DNA of 64,000 nucleotides from Sinorhizobium terangae (GCF_009601505.1 NZ_WITC01000124.1:62001-126000); one strand, 5' to 3'; counted from the stretch's first letter, positions 36,196-46,376 are shown. Translations and numbers: made by a program. The notes: generated by a model from the sequence alone, not told the origin.

Positions 36196-36298
36196 GGATT
36201 TGCCCCTCTCCTCGCAAGCGGGGAGAAGGTGGCCGGTAGGCCGGATGAGGGGCTGGCCGGCAGGCGGATGAGGGGGCGGATGCCCGGGCGGAAGACCG
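36196..36298. repeat. Intergenic palindromic repeat (second RIME-like family)
   Basis: CCCCTCTCCTCGCAAGCGGGGAGAAG followed by GTGGCCGGTAGGCCGGATGA and a second partial copy GGCCGGCAGGCGGATGAGGG. It matches the units at 19850 and 42379. Confidence 0.7.
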
Positions 36299-36299
36299 A

Positions 36300-37556
36300 T
36301 CAGGCCCACTCGCCCTTCCGCATGACCGGCACGCGGCTCCCATCCACCCGTACGCCGTCGATATCGACCTTGTCGGAGCCGATCATCCAGTCGATGTGGA
36401 TCAGGCTCGAATTGCCGCCCTGCACCCGGATCTGTTCCTGGCTGAGGTTGGCGCCATCGAGGAAGCACTTCGAGTAGCATTGGCCAAGCGCGATGTGGCA
36501 GGAGGCATTTTCATCGAAGAGGGTGTTGTAGAAGAGGATGCCGCTCGCAGAGATCGGCGAGGAATGCGGCACCAGCGCCACTTCGCCGAGCCGGCGCGCG
36601 CCCTCGTCGGTATCGAGAACCTTCTTCAGCACCTCTTCGCCGCGCGAGGCCTTGGCCTCGACGATCCGGCCGCCTTCGAAGCGCACCTGGATATCGTCGA
36701 TCAGCGTACCCTGGTGGGAGAGCGGCTTGGTGCTCGAGACGTGTCCCTCGACGCGGAGCGCATGCGGCGTCGTGAACACCTCTTCGGTTGGGATGTTCGG
36801 GTTGCAGGTGATGCCGTTCTTGGCGGTCGAGGCACCGCCGTGCCATTCGTGGCCATCCGCAAGCCCGACAGTCAGGTCGGTACCCGGGCCGGAGAAATGC
36901 AGCGCGGCGAAGCGCTCGCCGTTCAGCCATGCGGAGCGCCTGCTGAGATTGGCGTTGTGCTCCTTCCAGGCGGCGATCGGGTCGTCGATGTCGACGCGGG
37001 AGGCGGCAAAGATGGCATTCGCAAGCTTCTCGACGGCGACCGTCTCGGGATCATCCGGAAACATCTGCTTCGCCCAGGACGGGTTCGGATAGGAGACGAT
37101 GTTCCAGTTGATGTCGAAGTTGGAGATTTTTTCGAGCGCCGGCTTGTAGGCGATCGAGTTCGCCTTGTTCGCCCGGGCGACCTTCGCCGGATCCTGAGCG
37201 GAAAGCATCATCGGGTTGTCGCCGGCAATGGCGAGCCGCGCGGCGCCGCCTGCATAGGCCTTGGCCATGCCTTCGTAGAGCCAGTCGCTTGCGCGATCAA
37301 AGCTCTCGTCCGGTGCATGGGCGTAGCGGGCAAGAGTGGTCTCCTCATCGGAATAGAACGTCGTCACCAGGCCCGCGCCAGCAACATAGGCGTGTTTGGT
37401 GATGAGGCGGACGAGCGGCAGCGCCGCGATCGGCGCTGTCACCACGAGGTCCTGGCCCCTCTGCAACTGCAGGCCGACCTTGACGGCGACCTCCGCGAGC
37501 TTTTCGAGTTTTACGGGATCGACGGGATTCCTGGCGGATTGAAGGGGGGCGTTCAT
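36300..37556 (-). CDS. M29-family aminopeptidase
   Basis: 418 residues, matching the size of thermophilic-type (AmpS/PepS) M29 metallopeptidases. The two-metal site segments are in the C-terminal half: NIPTEEVFTTPHALRVEG with acidic ligands, EVALVPHSSPISASGILFYNTLFDENASCHIALG with His/Glu/His, and IHIDWMIGSDKVDIDG with His and Asp. It removes N-terminal residues from peptides in the cytoplasm. No signal peptide. It is a single gene between a repeat and a 151-bp gap. Confidence 0.93.
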   Translation of the reverse strand: MNAPLQSARNPVDPVKLEKLAEVAVKVGLQLQRGQDLVVTAPIAALPLVRLITKHAYVAGAGLVTTFYSDEETTLARYAHAPDESFDRASDWLYEGMAKAYAGGAARLAIAGDNPMMLSAQDPAKVARANKANSIAYKPALEKISNFDINWNIVSYPNPSWAKQMFPDDPETVAVEKLANAIFAASRVDIDDPIAAWKEHNANLSRRSAWLNGERFAALHFSGPGTDLTVGLADGHEWHGGASTAKNGITCNPNIPTEEVFTTPHALRVEGHVSSTKPLSHQGTLIDDIQVRFEGGRIVEAKASRGEEVLKKVLDTDEGARRLGEVALVPHSSPISASGILFYNTLFDENASCHIALGQCYSKCFLDGANLSQEQIRVQGGNSSLIHIDWMIGSDKVDIDGVRVDGSRVPVMRKGEWA

Positions 37557-37707
37557 CGCGGCTCCTGCTGTCCTCTCGCGCCGTTCCCGACGATGGACGC
37601 TGCCGGTGGAAACGAGCGCATGGCTTTTGCGTGCCGTCGCCGCCTTGCACGTCGGGGACGCGCGCGGTCGAGCGGTGCGCTCGTTTTAGACCGGTTCAAG
37701 CCGCATG

Positions 37708-38394
37708 TCACGCGGCGGCGCGCCTTGAGCGAAGAAGCGCCGCGTCATGTTTCTCGAGAAACGCCATCAATCGCTCGGGATAGTCCTGGGTTACCGCCGC
37801 CTTCACGCTTGCCCTTGCGGCAAGCGCCTTCCGCCAGGCGGCGACGCGCGGCAGTCCGTCGAATATGCCCATGTCCGAAATCGTGTCGAACACGTCGAAA
37901 TAGCGGAAGATGGGCGCGAAGACGGCGTCGACCAGGCTGAAATCGATGCCTGCAAAATAGTGGCCGTCGCCGAGCTCTGCTTCGACGGTCGCAAATTTCG
38001 TCCGGAGCACGCCACGTTTGGTTTCGAGCACGTCGGCGTCCTGGGTGGTTTCATAGGTCCAGAGGTCGGAAAGAATCGCCGATCCGAACTCCATCCATCC
38101 GCGATGGCGCGCCCGGGTCAGGGGGTCGGCCGGGTGCAGTTTCGCTCCCGGCTGGGTCTCCTCCAGATATTCGCAGATCACTGTGCTTTCGAAGAGGATC
38201 GCTTCGCCGCCGTCCTGCGGGATGCGGAGCAGGGGCACCTTGCCGAGCGGCGAGATTTTCAGGAACCAGTCCGGTTTGTTGGCGAGATCGATATAGACGC
38301 GTTCGAACGGCACGCCTTTTTCGGCGAGCGCGATTGCGGCGCGCTGGACGTATGGGCAGAGATGATGGCTGATCAGGGTCAGTGGCGCGGTCAT
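37708..38394 (-). CDS. Glutathione S-transferase family protein
   Basis: 228 residues from the ATG at 38394. The thioredoxin-like N-domain (1-80) contains HHLCPYVQRAAIALAEKGVPFE, with Cys in the omega-type active position rather than Ser/Tyr. This suggests thiol-transferase, dehydroascorbate or dehalogenase-like activity. The helical C-domain spans 90-220. It is divergent from a MarR gene whose operators overlap the shared promoter region, so it is probably that regulator's target. Confidence 0.9.
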   Translation of the reverse strand: MTAPLTLISHHLCPYVQRAAIALAEKGVPFERVYIDLANKPDWFLKISPLGKVPLLRIPQDGGEAILFESTVICEYLEETQPGAKLHPADPLTRARHRGWMEFGSAILSDLWTYETTQDADVLETKRGVLRTKFATVEAELGDGHYFAGIDFSLVDAVFAPIFRYFDVFDTISDMGIFDGLPRVAAWRKALAARASVKAAVTQDYPERLMAFLEKHDAALLRSRRAAA

Positions 38395-38420
38395 CGATAT
38401 TCTCCCTGTTTGGGGCAATG

Positions 38421-38438
38421 TAGATGCAACTGCATATA
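38421..38438. promoter_or_regulatory. Candidate MarR operator, site 1
   Basis: TAGATGCAACTGCATATA is an imperfect palindrome (7 of 9 pairs) 27 bp before the GST start. It shares GATG(C/T)AA-TGCAT with site 2. Confidence 0.6.
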
Positions 38439-38462
38439 TATCGGCTTGCAAAATCAGTCAAG

Positions 38463-38482
38463 ATAGATGTAATTGCATCTAT
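38463..38482. promoter_or_regulatory. Candidate MarR operator, site 2
   Basis: ATAGATGTAATTGCATCTAT is a 20-bp palindrome with 9 of 10 pairs. It overlaps the first two bases of the MarR start codon at 38481, so binding should block the regulator's own expression. Confidence 0.7.
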
Positions 38483-38930
38483 GAATGAAAGATCAGCAGA
38501 CTACGAGCCGACATTGGCGGCCACGCGGGCGTGGGTCGCGCTCATGCGCGCACAGCGGCGCGTGCTTTCGGCGATCGAGAAGGATTTCAAGGAGGCAGGC
38601 CTGCCTCCGCTTGGCTGGTACGATGTGCTTTGGGAACTGGTGCGCGCCGAAGCCGGCAGGCTCAGGCCATTCGAGATCGAGGCCCGCACGCTGCTTGCCC
38701 AATACAACCTCTCGCGCCTGATCGATCGGCTGGAAAAGGAAGACCTGGTGCGCCGGGAAGCCTTCGACGAGGACGCGCGAGGCTGTTGGATCGTCGTGAC
38801 CGAGACGGGCCGTCAGATGCGAGCCCGCATGTGGCAAACCTATGCGCGCTCAATTGAAAGGCATGTCGGCGCAAAGTTCGGCGAGGATGAGGCGGGCAAG
38901 CTCGCCGAACTGCTTTCGCGGCTGGCCTGA
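38481..38930 (+). CDS. MarR-family transcriptional regulator
   Basis: 149 residues from the ATG at 38481. An upstream in-frame ATG at 38424 would run through the operators and is less likely. Winged helix (about 45-115) with LLAQYNLSRLIDRLEKEDLVRREAFDEDARGCWIVVTETG. It is divergent from a GST gene, with two similar palindromes in the gap. A leaderless or nearly leaderless start is possible because the operator reaches the ATG. Confidence 0.9.
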   Translation: MNERSADYEPTLAATRAWVALMRAQRRVLSAIEKDFKEAGLPPLGWYDVLWELVRAEAGRLRPFEIEARTLLAQYNLSRLIDRLEKEDLVRREAFDEDARGCWIVVTETGRQMRARMWQTYARSIERHVGAKFGEDEAGKLAELLSRLA

Positions 38931-38940
38931 GACGGCCGGA

Positions 38941-39414
38941 TCAGGCTATCAGCGGAGCAGTGATCGCCTTCAGGACCGACTGCGCATCCTTTGGCGCGAG
39001 CCGCACCTGCAGACCACGCTGGCCGCCATTGATATAGACAAGCGTTTCGGCAAGCGCTGCCTCCTCGATCGCGGTCGGAACGATCTTCTTCTGGCCGAAG
39101 GGGCTGATGCCGCCGACATGGTAGCCGGTCAGGCGCTCGGCGTCGGCGGGCTTCATCATGCTGGCCGACTTTCCGCCGAAGGCCGCGGCGAGCTTCTTCA
39201 TGCTGACTTCGCGGTCGGAGGGCACGATGCAGCAGACAGGCTTGCCGTCCACTTCGGCCATCAGCGTCTTCAGCACGCGGGAAGGATCCTCTCCCAGCGC
39301 CTCGGCCGCCTGCAGGCCCACGCGCTCGGCACCGGGATCGTAGTCGTAGCTGTGCACGGTGAAGGAAACGCCAGCCTTTGCAAGCGTCTGCGTGGCGCGG
39401 GTCGTCTTCGACAT
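38941..39414 (-). CDS. ybaK: YbaK/EbsC-type aminoacyl-tRNA deacylase
   Basis: 157 residues, single-domain trans-editing protein. It starts with TRATQTLAKAGVSFTVHSYDYDP and keeps VLKTLMAEVDGKPVCCIVPSDREVSMKKLAAAF and the VGGISPFGQKK motif of the YbaK group. The invariant Lys is in LKTLM. It hydrolyses mischarged Cys-tRNA-Pro after release from ProRS. It is followed 11 bp upstream-side by an ArsC-like gene in the same direction (39425-39775), possibly one unit. Confidence 0.93.
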   Translation of the reverse strand: MSKTTRATQTLAKAGVSFTVHSYDYDPGAERVGLQAAEALGEDPSRVLKTLMAEVDGKPVCCIVPSDREVSMKKLAAAFGGKSASMMKPADAERLTGYHVGGISPFGQKKIVPTAIEEAALAETLVYINGGQRGLQVRLAPKDAQSVLKAITAPLIA

Positions 39415-39424
39415 CGACTGCCTC

Positions 39425-39775
39425 TTACGCGCCGAACCGGGCTTCGTAGAGCTCCGGCTTGAAGCCGATCATGAGCTTGCCGTCGGCATCGAGCACCGGG
39501 CGTTTGATCATCGACGGCTGCTTGAGCATGAGCGCGATGGCCTTTTCAGCCGTCATGTCCTGCTTGTCCTCCTCCGGCAGATTGCGGAAGGTCGTGCCCG
39601 AGCGATTGAGCACTGTTTCCCAACCGAATTCGTCGCACCAGCGCTGAAGATGCGCCCGGTCAATCCCTTCTTGCTTGTAGTCGTGGAACCGGTAGGCGAC
39701 GCCGTGGTCTTCGAGCCAGCTGCGCGCCTTCTTCATCGTGTCGCAGTTCTTGATTCCGTAGATCGTAACCGTCAT
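39425..39775 (-). CDS. ArsC/Spx-family reductase-like protein (YffB type)
   Basis: 116 residues from the ATG at 39775; the frame runs further upstream but without matching sequence. Thioredoxin-like fold with a single early Cys in YGIKNCDTMKKARSWLE. The C-terminal KRPVLDADGKLMIGFKPELYEARF is the Arg-Pro signature of the YffB/ArsC branch. YffB proteins are glutathione-linked reductases of uncertain substrate. No arsenic genes are nearby. It lies just ahead of ybaK. Confidence 0.9.
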   Translation of the reverse strand: MTVTIYGIKNCDTMKKARSWLEDHGVAYRFHDYKQEGIDRAHLQRWCDEFGWETVLNRSGTTFRNLPEEDKQDMTAEKAIALMLKQPSMIKRPVLDADGKLMIGFKPELYEARFGA

Positions 39776-39855
39776 GCCGAATCTCTTCCCGTCTCTACCA
39801 ATGCGGGCAACAAATAGCGGGGCGACGCCTCGGAGAAAAGCCCGGAAGCGCCCGC

Positions 39856-40491
39856 TCAGGTTACGCCGACATAACGGCCGGGCTTGTGGTTGATCGCGAG
39901 GATCATGTTGACGACAGAAGCGCCAACGATCGAGAGCACGAGGTTCGCCGGCGGCAACACGAAGAAGGCGGCTGCCAGGATCGCCAGATCGACGGCAAGC
40001 TGGAAATAGCCGGCGCGGATCCCCCATTTCTCCTGCAGATAGATCGCCACGATGTTGATGCCGCCGAGACCGGTGCGGTGCCGGAAGAGGACGAGCAGGC
40101 CCATTCCCATCAACCCGCCGCCGACAACGGCGGCGTAGATCGGATCTACATGCGCGAACTCCACCCACCGCGCCGTCAGGCGGCAAAACAGCGAGACAAG
40201 GCTGACGGCGAGAAACGTGCGCAACGCGAACGGCCAGCCAAGCCGCCCGACCGCAAGAACGTAAAAGGGCAGGTTGACGAGCGAGAAGACCAGCCAGAAT
40301 CCGGCACCGGTTGCGTATTGCAGAAGCAGGGCGAGGCCGGCCGTGCTGCCGGTCAAAAGCACCGCCTTGCTGTAGATCACCACGCCGAGCGAGACGATGA
40401 GCGTGCCGGTCAGGATGGCAAGCGCATCCTCGTAAAGCCTGTGGCGCTCGGTGGGCGCAACGGCAATGCTTCCCTCTCCGTCGACCTCCAT
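39856..40491 (-). CDS. YitT-family membrane protein
   Basis: 211 residues with about five transmembrane helices (first at about 22-45). The family features are GVVIYSKAVLLTGSTAGLALLLQY and FRHRTGLGGINIVAIYLQEKWG. YitT proteins are putative transporters of unknown substrate. The usual C-terminal cytosolic DUF2179 domain is absent, so this is the short form. It starts 14 bp after the aminotransferase gene's stop (40506), so co-transcription is likely. Confidence 0.88.
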   Translation of the reverse strand: MEVDGEGSIAVAPTERHRLYEDALAILTGTLIVSLGVVIYSKAVLLTGSTAGLALLLQYATGAGFWLVFSLVNLPFYVLAVGRLGWPFALRTFLAVSLVSLFCRLTARWVEFAHVDPIYAAVVGGGLMGMGLLVLFRHRTGLGGINIVAIYLQEKWGIRAGYFQLAVDLAILAAAFFVLPPANLVLSIVGASVVNMILAINHKPGRYVGVT

Positions 40492-40505
40492 CCCCGCTGT
40501 CTCCC

Positions 40506-41675
40506 TCAGAGGCTCGTGAAATTGCCGACGACGCCGGCGACTTCCGCCGTTTTCAGCCCGGCGATGTTGATGCGGCCCGATGTCGGCATGTAGATGCCAT
40601 GCTCGCTTCTAAGCCGCAGCACCTCCGCTTCCGAGAGCGGCAGCATCGAGAACATGCCCTCCTGAGCGGCGATCGCGCCGAGCGCCTGCCAGCGGGTTCT
40701 CAGTCCTTCCGCAAGCGCCCGGCGGATGCCGGTCATGCGCAGGCGCATCGCCTCCAGCTCCTCTGCCCAGCTGCGTGCGAGGTCCTTGTCCGAGAGGATC
40801 GTGCGCACGACGGCGGCGCCATGATCCGGCGGCATGGAATAGCTGGTGCGGGCGAGCCCGGCGAGATTGGACCGCACGGTGTCGGCGGAGCTCGCCGAGG
40901 CGGTGAGCGCGTAGATGGCGCCGGTGCGTTCGCGATAGAGGCCGAAGGATTTCGAGCAGGAAACGGCGACGAGCGCTTCTGGGACTACGCCGATGAGATG
41001 CCTCAGGCCTGCAACGTCTTCGTTGAGGCCGCGGCCGAAGCCCTGATAGGCGAGATCGACCAGCGGCAGGAGCCCACGCTCCGCGACAAGCGCGGCGATT
41101 TCCAGCCACTGCGCTTCTGTCAGCGCGCCGCCGGTCGGGTTGTGGCAGCTTGCATGCAGCAGGACGGCGTCACCGGCCGCCGCACCCTCGAGCGCGCTGA
41201 TGACATTGTCGAAGAGCACCGCCTGCGACGGAATGTCGAAGAACTCGTAGCTTGCCGTTTCGAGGCCCGCCGCCTTGAAGATTGCCGCATGGTTCGGCCA
41301 GCTCGGCAGGCCGAGCCAGATCCGCCGGCCGCCCACGCGGTGTATAAGGTCGGCCGCGAGCCTGAGCGCGCCCGAGCCGCCCGGCGTCTGCACACTTGCC
41401 ATATGGCTCCGTTCGACCGTATCGCCGCCGACAAGCGTCCAGAGATGGTCTAGGAACACGTGGTCCCCTTCAGGTCCGACGTAGGCCTTGGTGTCCTGCG
41501 TCTCCAGCAGCCGCTTCTCCGCCGCTTTCACGGCCCGGAAGATCGGCGTGTGGGCGGTTTCGTCACGGTAGACGCCGACGCCAAGGTCCACCTTGCCGGG
41601 GCGCGCGTCGTTTCGGTAGAGGCCGATCAGGGCCAGCAACGGGTCGTCGGGTTGACGGGCGAGAGCATCGAACAT
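40506..41675 (-). CDS. Aromatic/aspartate aminotransferase
   Basis: 389 residues, fold type I PLP enzyme of the AspC/TyrB subfamily: KVDLGVGVYRDE at the N-terminus, HASCHNPTG, DLAYQGFGRGLNED with the PLP Asp/Tyr, and the Schiff-base Lys in SCSKSFGLYRERTGA. Arg near the end binds the alpha-carboxylate (GRINIAGL). The substrate is probably tyrosine, phenylalanine or aspartate with 2-oxoglutarate. A divergent Lrp/AsnC regulator starts at 41894 and probably controls it. YitT follows. Confidence 0.93.
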   Translation of the reverse strand: MFDALARQPDDPLLALIGLYRNDARPGKVDLGVGVYRDETAHTPIFRAVKAAEKRLLETQDTKAYVGPEGDHVFLDHLWTLVGGDTVERSHMASVQTPGGSGALRLAADLIHRVGGRRIWLGLPSWPNHAAIFKAAGLETASYEFFDIPSQAVLFDNVISALEGAAAGDAVLLHASCHNPTGGALTEAQWLEIAALVAERGLLPLVDLAYQGFGRGLNEDVAGLRHLIGVVPEALVAVSCSKSFGLYRERTGAIYALTASASSADTVRSNLAGLARTSYSMPPDHGAAVVRTILSDKDLARSWAEELEAMRLRMTGIRRALAEGLRTRWQALGAIAAQEGMFSMLPLSEAEVLRLRSEHGIYMPTSGRINIAGLKTAEVAGVVGNFTSL

Positions 41676-41893
41676 GCCGGGTTCCCTCTGGTGCTAACAA
41701 TTGGGGCATAGTTGTTTTGGGCAGGCGGAAAGGCAAGCCGTATGCGCGACTTGTCCGCAACCTCTGTAAGCTAGTCTGAACGCAAATTCGACGCACAGTT
41801 TGCCCACGTTCCAAGATCGCTTATATGTTTTTGCGCAGGTCGGCCAGATTTTTCTACGGATTTGCTCGGTTATGGAGTTGGAGCGAGTTTGCG

Positions 41894-42364
41894 ATGGAGC
41901 GCGGAAAAACGGAACTGGATGCGATCGACCGGCGGATCATCCGCCTGCTCGTCGAAGACGCATCGAGAAGCAACAACGAACTGGCGGAAAAGGTCGGCCT
42001 CTCGCCGGCGCCACTGTCGCGACGGCTGGCGCGCCTCTATTCGGCAGGCATCATCCGCCAAACGGTTGTGGTGGACCCACAGGCGGCCGGCATCGGCTTC
42101 CAGGCCTTTGTCGAGGTGACGCTGGAGCGCACCGCGAGCAAAGTGGGGCAGCGGTTCATCGAGTTGGTCTCGCGCATGCCGGAAGTGGTCGAATGCCACA
42201 CGGTTGCCGGCGATTTCGATTTCCTGCTGAAGATCGCCGTCAGCGATGTTGCGGATTACAAGCGCCTGCTCTGGAGCGAGTTCGAGCAGATCGCCGAAAT
42301 CAAGACGCTCCGCTCGACCATCCTTCTCGACAGTCCGAAAATGCAAGCTGGTGCCACGCCGTAG
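41894..42364 (+). CDS. Lrp/AsnC-family transcriptional regulator
   Basis: 156 residues from the ATG at 41894 (an upstream in-frame ATG at 41825 gives a non-conserved 23-residue extension). N-terminal AsnC helix-turn-helix (about 7-60): DAIDRRIIRLLVEDASRSNNELAEKVGLSPAPLSRRLARLYSAGII. C-terminal RAM domain (about 70-145) with VECHTVAGDFDFLLKIAV binds amino acids and assembles octamers. It is divergent from the aminotransferase gene and is its probable regulator. Confidence 0.93.
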   Translation: MERGKTELDAIDRRIIRLLVEDASRSNNELAEKVGLSPAPLSRRLARLYSAGIIRQTVVVDPQAAGIGFQAFVEVTLERTASKVGQRFIELVSRMPEVVECHTVAGDFDFLLKIAVSDVADYKRLLWSEFEQIAEIKTLRSTILLDSPKMQAGATP

Positions 42365-42378
42365 GTGGTAGCTCAACG

Positions 42379-42560
42379 GCCCCTCATCCCGCTGCCACAA
42401 CCTTCTCCCCGTTTGGACGGGGAGAAGGGACAATGCCGCACCCGCCAGTCTCCTCCTCCGCCGCGCAGGGACGGGGATTTGGGGAGCGGCGCGTTACCGC
42501 GAGTCTCCTTCGCCCCGCTTGCGGGGAGAAGGTGGCCGGCAGGCCGGATGAGGGGGCATC
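42379..42560. repeat. Intergenic palindromic repeat (second RIME-like family, complete)
   Basis: CCCCTCATCCCGCTGCCACA with CTTCTCCCCG-tttggA-CGGGGAGAAG at one end, and CCCCGCTTGCGGGGAGAAGG with GGCCGGATGAGGGGGC at the other, in inverted arrangement around a spacer. It fills the 204-bp gap. Confidence 0.75.
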
Positions 42561-42568
42561 TCAGAGGA

Positions 42569-43630
42569 TCAGGCCTCCAGCGTGCCCGGCTTGCGCACCG
42601 CTCGCGAAGGCTCCTCGCAGGCAATCTTCATCAGGTCCGACCTACGGCGTGCGAAGCGGGTGGAGACCCGGGTGACGATCAGCCCGTCCTGCGGCGCCCG
42701 GACCTCGATCGCGCCTTCCGGAGTGCCGGGCTTGGCAAGGATCGTCGCGAGCAGGTCTCCCGCATGGACGCTTTCACCGATATCGCGATGGAAGAGGATC
42801 GCGCCGGCTGCGGGCGCGCGGATCATCTCGATGTTGTCGAGTGGCACGGCCTTGCCGGAGAAGGCTGGAACATCGGTGCGTGCCCCGAAAACCACGCCGC
42901 GGGCGAGAAGAAACTGCCAGACGCCGTCGGCATCCTTGCTTGCGGTTGCCGGATAGACGTCACGCGTGCCGCGCAGCTCCACGGTTACGGAAAGCCGGCC
43001 GGGCAGGGACGTTTTCTTCCGGCTCTTGTCCTCGTTTTTCCAGGCATGGCCGACCGCTTCTTCGAAAGCGGAGCTTTCGCCATCGGAGAGAAACACGGCT
43101 TTCATATCGAGCGCAGCAGCGAGGTCCGCGGCTTCCGGCCAGAAGGCCTCGTTGATATAGGCATATTGCAGCCCCTCGTCGTCGCAGTGGAGGTCGAGCA
43201 CCAGCTCGGCGCCAAGCGCCATATGGAGCAGCTGCCGCTTCAGTCGGTCGGTCGCCGAGTACCGGTCGAGATCCTCGACCAGGCCGTCGCGTTCGCCAAG
43301 GGAAATCAGCGGGAAGTCACGGTTGAAATTGGTGCGGGAGCCGAGATCGAAGCGACCTTGCAACTCGCCGAAATGCGACTGCGCCGAACCGATCGGATTT
43401 GCTTGCGGAACGACCGTGATATCGCCGAGGATCGCGCCTTCGGCATCCGCCCGGCGCAGCTTCCCCAGAAGGAAATGCGAGAGCGCCGTGCCCGGCAGTT
43501 CGTTCGCATGAAGCGCCGCCTGGACATAGGTCCGCGGTGCTTCCGGTTTTGTCCCCTTGAACCGGAACACCGGCAGCCGCCATTCGACGCCCGGCGTATC
43601 GCCGGCGATGATGATCTCCGTAATTTCCAC
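42569..43630 (-). CDS. Succinylglutamate desuccinylase/aspartoacylase-family deacylase
   Basis: 353 residues, M14-like zinc fold. Zinc ligands are His and Glu in AALHANELPG and His in LDLHCDDEG. Arg residues of the substrate pocket lie near SRTNFNRDFP. The C-terminal part (about 260-353) is a beta-rich domain with an IRAPAAGAILFHRDIGESV biotinyl-like shape. Family members remove an acyl group from N-acyl amino acids, as in ectoine (DoeB) or arginine catabolism. The exact substrate is unknown, and no ectoine or arginine pathway genes are adjacent. Confidence 0.87.
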   Translation of the reverse strand: MEITEIIIAGDTPGVEWRLPVFRFKGTKPEAPRTYVQAALHANELPGTALSHFLLGKLRRADAEGAILGDITVVPQANPIGSAQSHFGELQGRFDLGSRTNFNRDFPLISLGERDGLVEDLDRYSATDRLKRQLLHMALGAELVLDLHCDDEGLQYAYINEAFWPEAADLAAALDMKAVFLSDGESSAFEEAVGHAWKNEDKSRKKTSLPGRLSVTVELRGTRDVYPATASKDADGVWQFLLARGVVFGARTDVPAFSGKAVPLDNIEMIRAPAAGAILFHRDIGESVHAGDLLATILAKPGTPEGAIEVRAPQDGLIVTRVSTRFARRRSDLMKIACEEPSRAVRKPGTLEA

Positions 43631-43688
43631 TTTTGCTGTCCCTCGATAGGCGATCCGTCGGAATGCGGTTTATGGGACTTTGAAGTGC

Positions 43689-43865
43689 TCAGCGCAACCG
43701 GGGAACCTCCTTCCACAGCGGCTTTGTGACCGAGTCGATCACGGCAATTGCCTTAACCTCCGGGAACGTCATCCAGGCGCGAGTGATGATATCCACCGCC
43801 AGGCGGTAGTCGCGCTGGCGCTTGAGCTGGCAGCGGTTCTGGCTATCGATTTCGGCGCGCCGCAG
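43689..43865 (-). pseudogene. C-terminal remnant of a nucleotidyltransferase-like gene
   Basis: On the minus strand about 58 codons are open and end at TGA (43689). The sequence reads QLKRQRDYRLAVDII then AWMTFPEVKAIAVID then SVTKPLWKEVPRLR, which has the look of a conserved protein tail or core, with a degenerate GS-like motif (IDSVTK) of nucleotidyltransferases. There is no start codon and a TAG lies just upstream, so only a fragment remains. From memory, similar sequences occur in rhizobial genomes; no search was possible. Confidence 0.45.
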
Positions 43866-43926
43866 CTACTTGCTCCCTCATGAAACGCGGGGTCAGATGA
43901 TCCCCCACGGGGTAGCATCCTGTCTA

Positions 43927-44030
43927 CTGCATGATTCCTTAAATCGGAATCGATTTAAGGATAAAATCACGCAGCAAATCAAAGTGCTACAGCGACCTTT
44001 GCGCGTCCGATTGGACGCGCGGCGCTGTAG
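43927..44030 (+). repeat. Two-module composite intergenic repeat, forward copy
   Basis: Module 1: CTGCATGATT/AATCACGCAG around CCTTAAATCG-gaat-CGATTTAAGG (43937-43960). Linker CAAATCAAAGTG. Module 2: CTACAGCG/CGCTGTAG around GCGCGTCC-gatt-GGACGCGC (44001-44020). It is the reverse-orientation twin of 22950-23048. It lies at the 3' end of guaA and accounts for the rest of the 454-bp gap with the pseudogene. Confidence 0.87.
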
Positions 44031-44084
44031 TGCGCGACGCGACAAGCTGGGTTGATGATCGATGCGGCGACGTGGAGAGTGGGA

Positions 44085-45647
<1,563 letters not shown>

Positions 45648-45737
45648 AGCGGGCCTTCAAGCTTGATCATGGCGAGCCTTTAATGAAAGCCCGCCTTTGG
45701 CGCAACGATTACATTGCACCCCGACAATTTAGGACTT

Positions 45738-46376
45738 TCAGAGCCTGATTTCACCGGTTCCGAGTGCTGCCTCCAGCCGGTCGATCGCGGCGGCGAGCTT
45801 CTCGTCGATCACATGGAGATATTCCTTCCAGTCGTCGACATGCTTCAATTCCGCCTTGCCGTCCGAAATGCCGCGCAGGCCGATCAGCGGCAGGCCGAAG
45901 GACTGGCAGGCGCGCAGGACCGCGAAGGTCTCCATCTCGACCATGTCTGCGTCGATGCCGTCATAGGCCTTTCCCGAGACGATGTTGGCGCCGGTCGAAA
46001 GCCGGGCCTCCTTCACGCCCGGGATGCGCAACGGCAGTTTGACGACCGCGGGAAGATCGAGGAACGGCGTCGCCCCCTTCTCGAAACCGAGTACGGACGC
46101 GTCCATGTCGCGATAGCCGACAGACGTCGCCTGGTAGACTTCGGTCTGTTCGAGGGTGGCGGACCCGGCCGAGCCGAGCGAGACGACGAGATCGGGCAGG
46201 CTGTCGGCTGCATCGAGTTTGGCGAGCGCCCTCGTCAAGGTGACGGCGGCTTCGACCGGGCCGACCCCGGTCATCAGCGGCGCGATGCGGGTGCGCAGGC
46301 TGGGCCCGTATTCGGCATCGACCGCCATCACGTAGAGGATCGTCTTGCCTGCCACGGACTTCAGTTCAAAGCTCAT
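45738..46376 (-). CDS. mtnN: 5'-methylthioadenosine/S-adenosylhomocysteine nucleosidase
   Basis: 212 residues of the nucleoside phosphorylase fold: ILYVMAVDAEYG at the N-terminus (Glu acid position), MTGVGPVEAAVTL, VSLGSAGS and the ribose-binding DADMVEMETFAVLRAC with the Met-Glu pair. A final GISDGKAE holds the catalytic Asp. It splits methylthioadenosine and S-adenosylhomocysteine, recycling SAM by-products. Its start overlaps the upstream thioesterase stop by ATGA (46373-46376). Confidence 0.9.
   Translation of the reverse strand: MSFELKSVAGKTILYVMAVDAEYGPSLRTRIAPLMTGVGPVEAAVTLTRALAKLDAADSLPDLVVSLGSAGSATLEQTEVYQATSVGYRDMDASVLGFEKGATPFLDLPAVVKLPLRIPGVKEARLSTGANIVSGKAYDGIDADMVEMETFAVLRACQSFGLPLIGLRGISDGKAELKHVDDWKEYLHVIDEKLAAAIDRLEAALGTGEIRL

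Noticed and set aside
36396-37940. 514-codon plus-strand frame opposite the M29 aminopeptidase
   Set aside because: Antisense composition and no domain; it also runs through the gap into the GST gene.
39776-40186. N-terminal extension of the ArsC-like gene into the YitT gene
   Set aside because: The extra codons lie antiparallel in frame over the YitT coding sequence in a different frame and show no homology; the ATG at 39775 gives the family's usual length.
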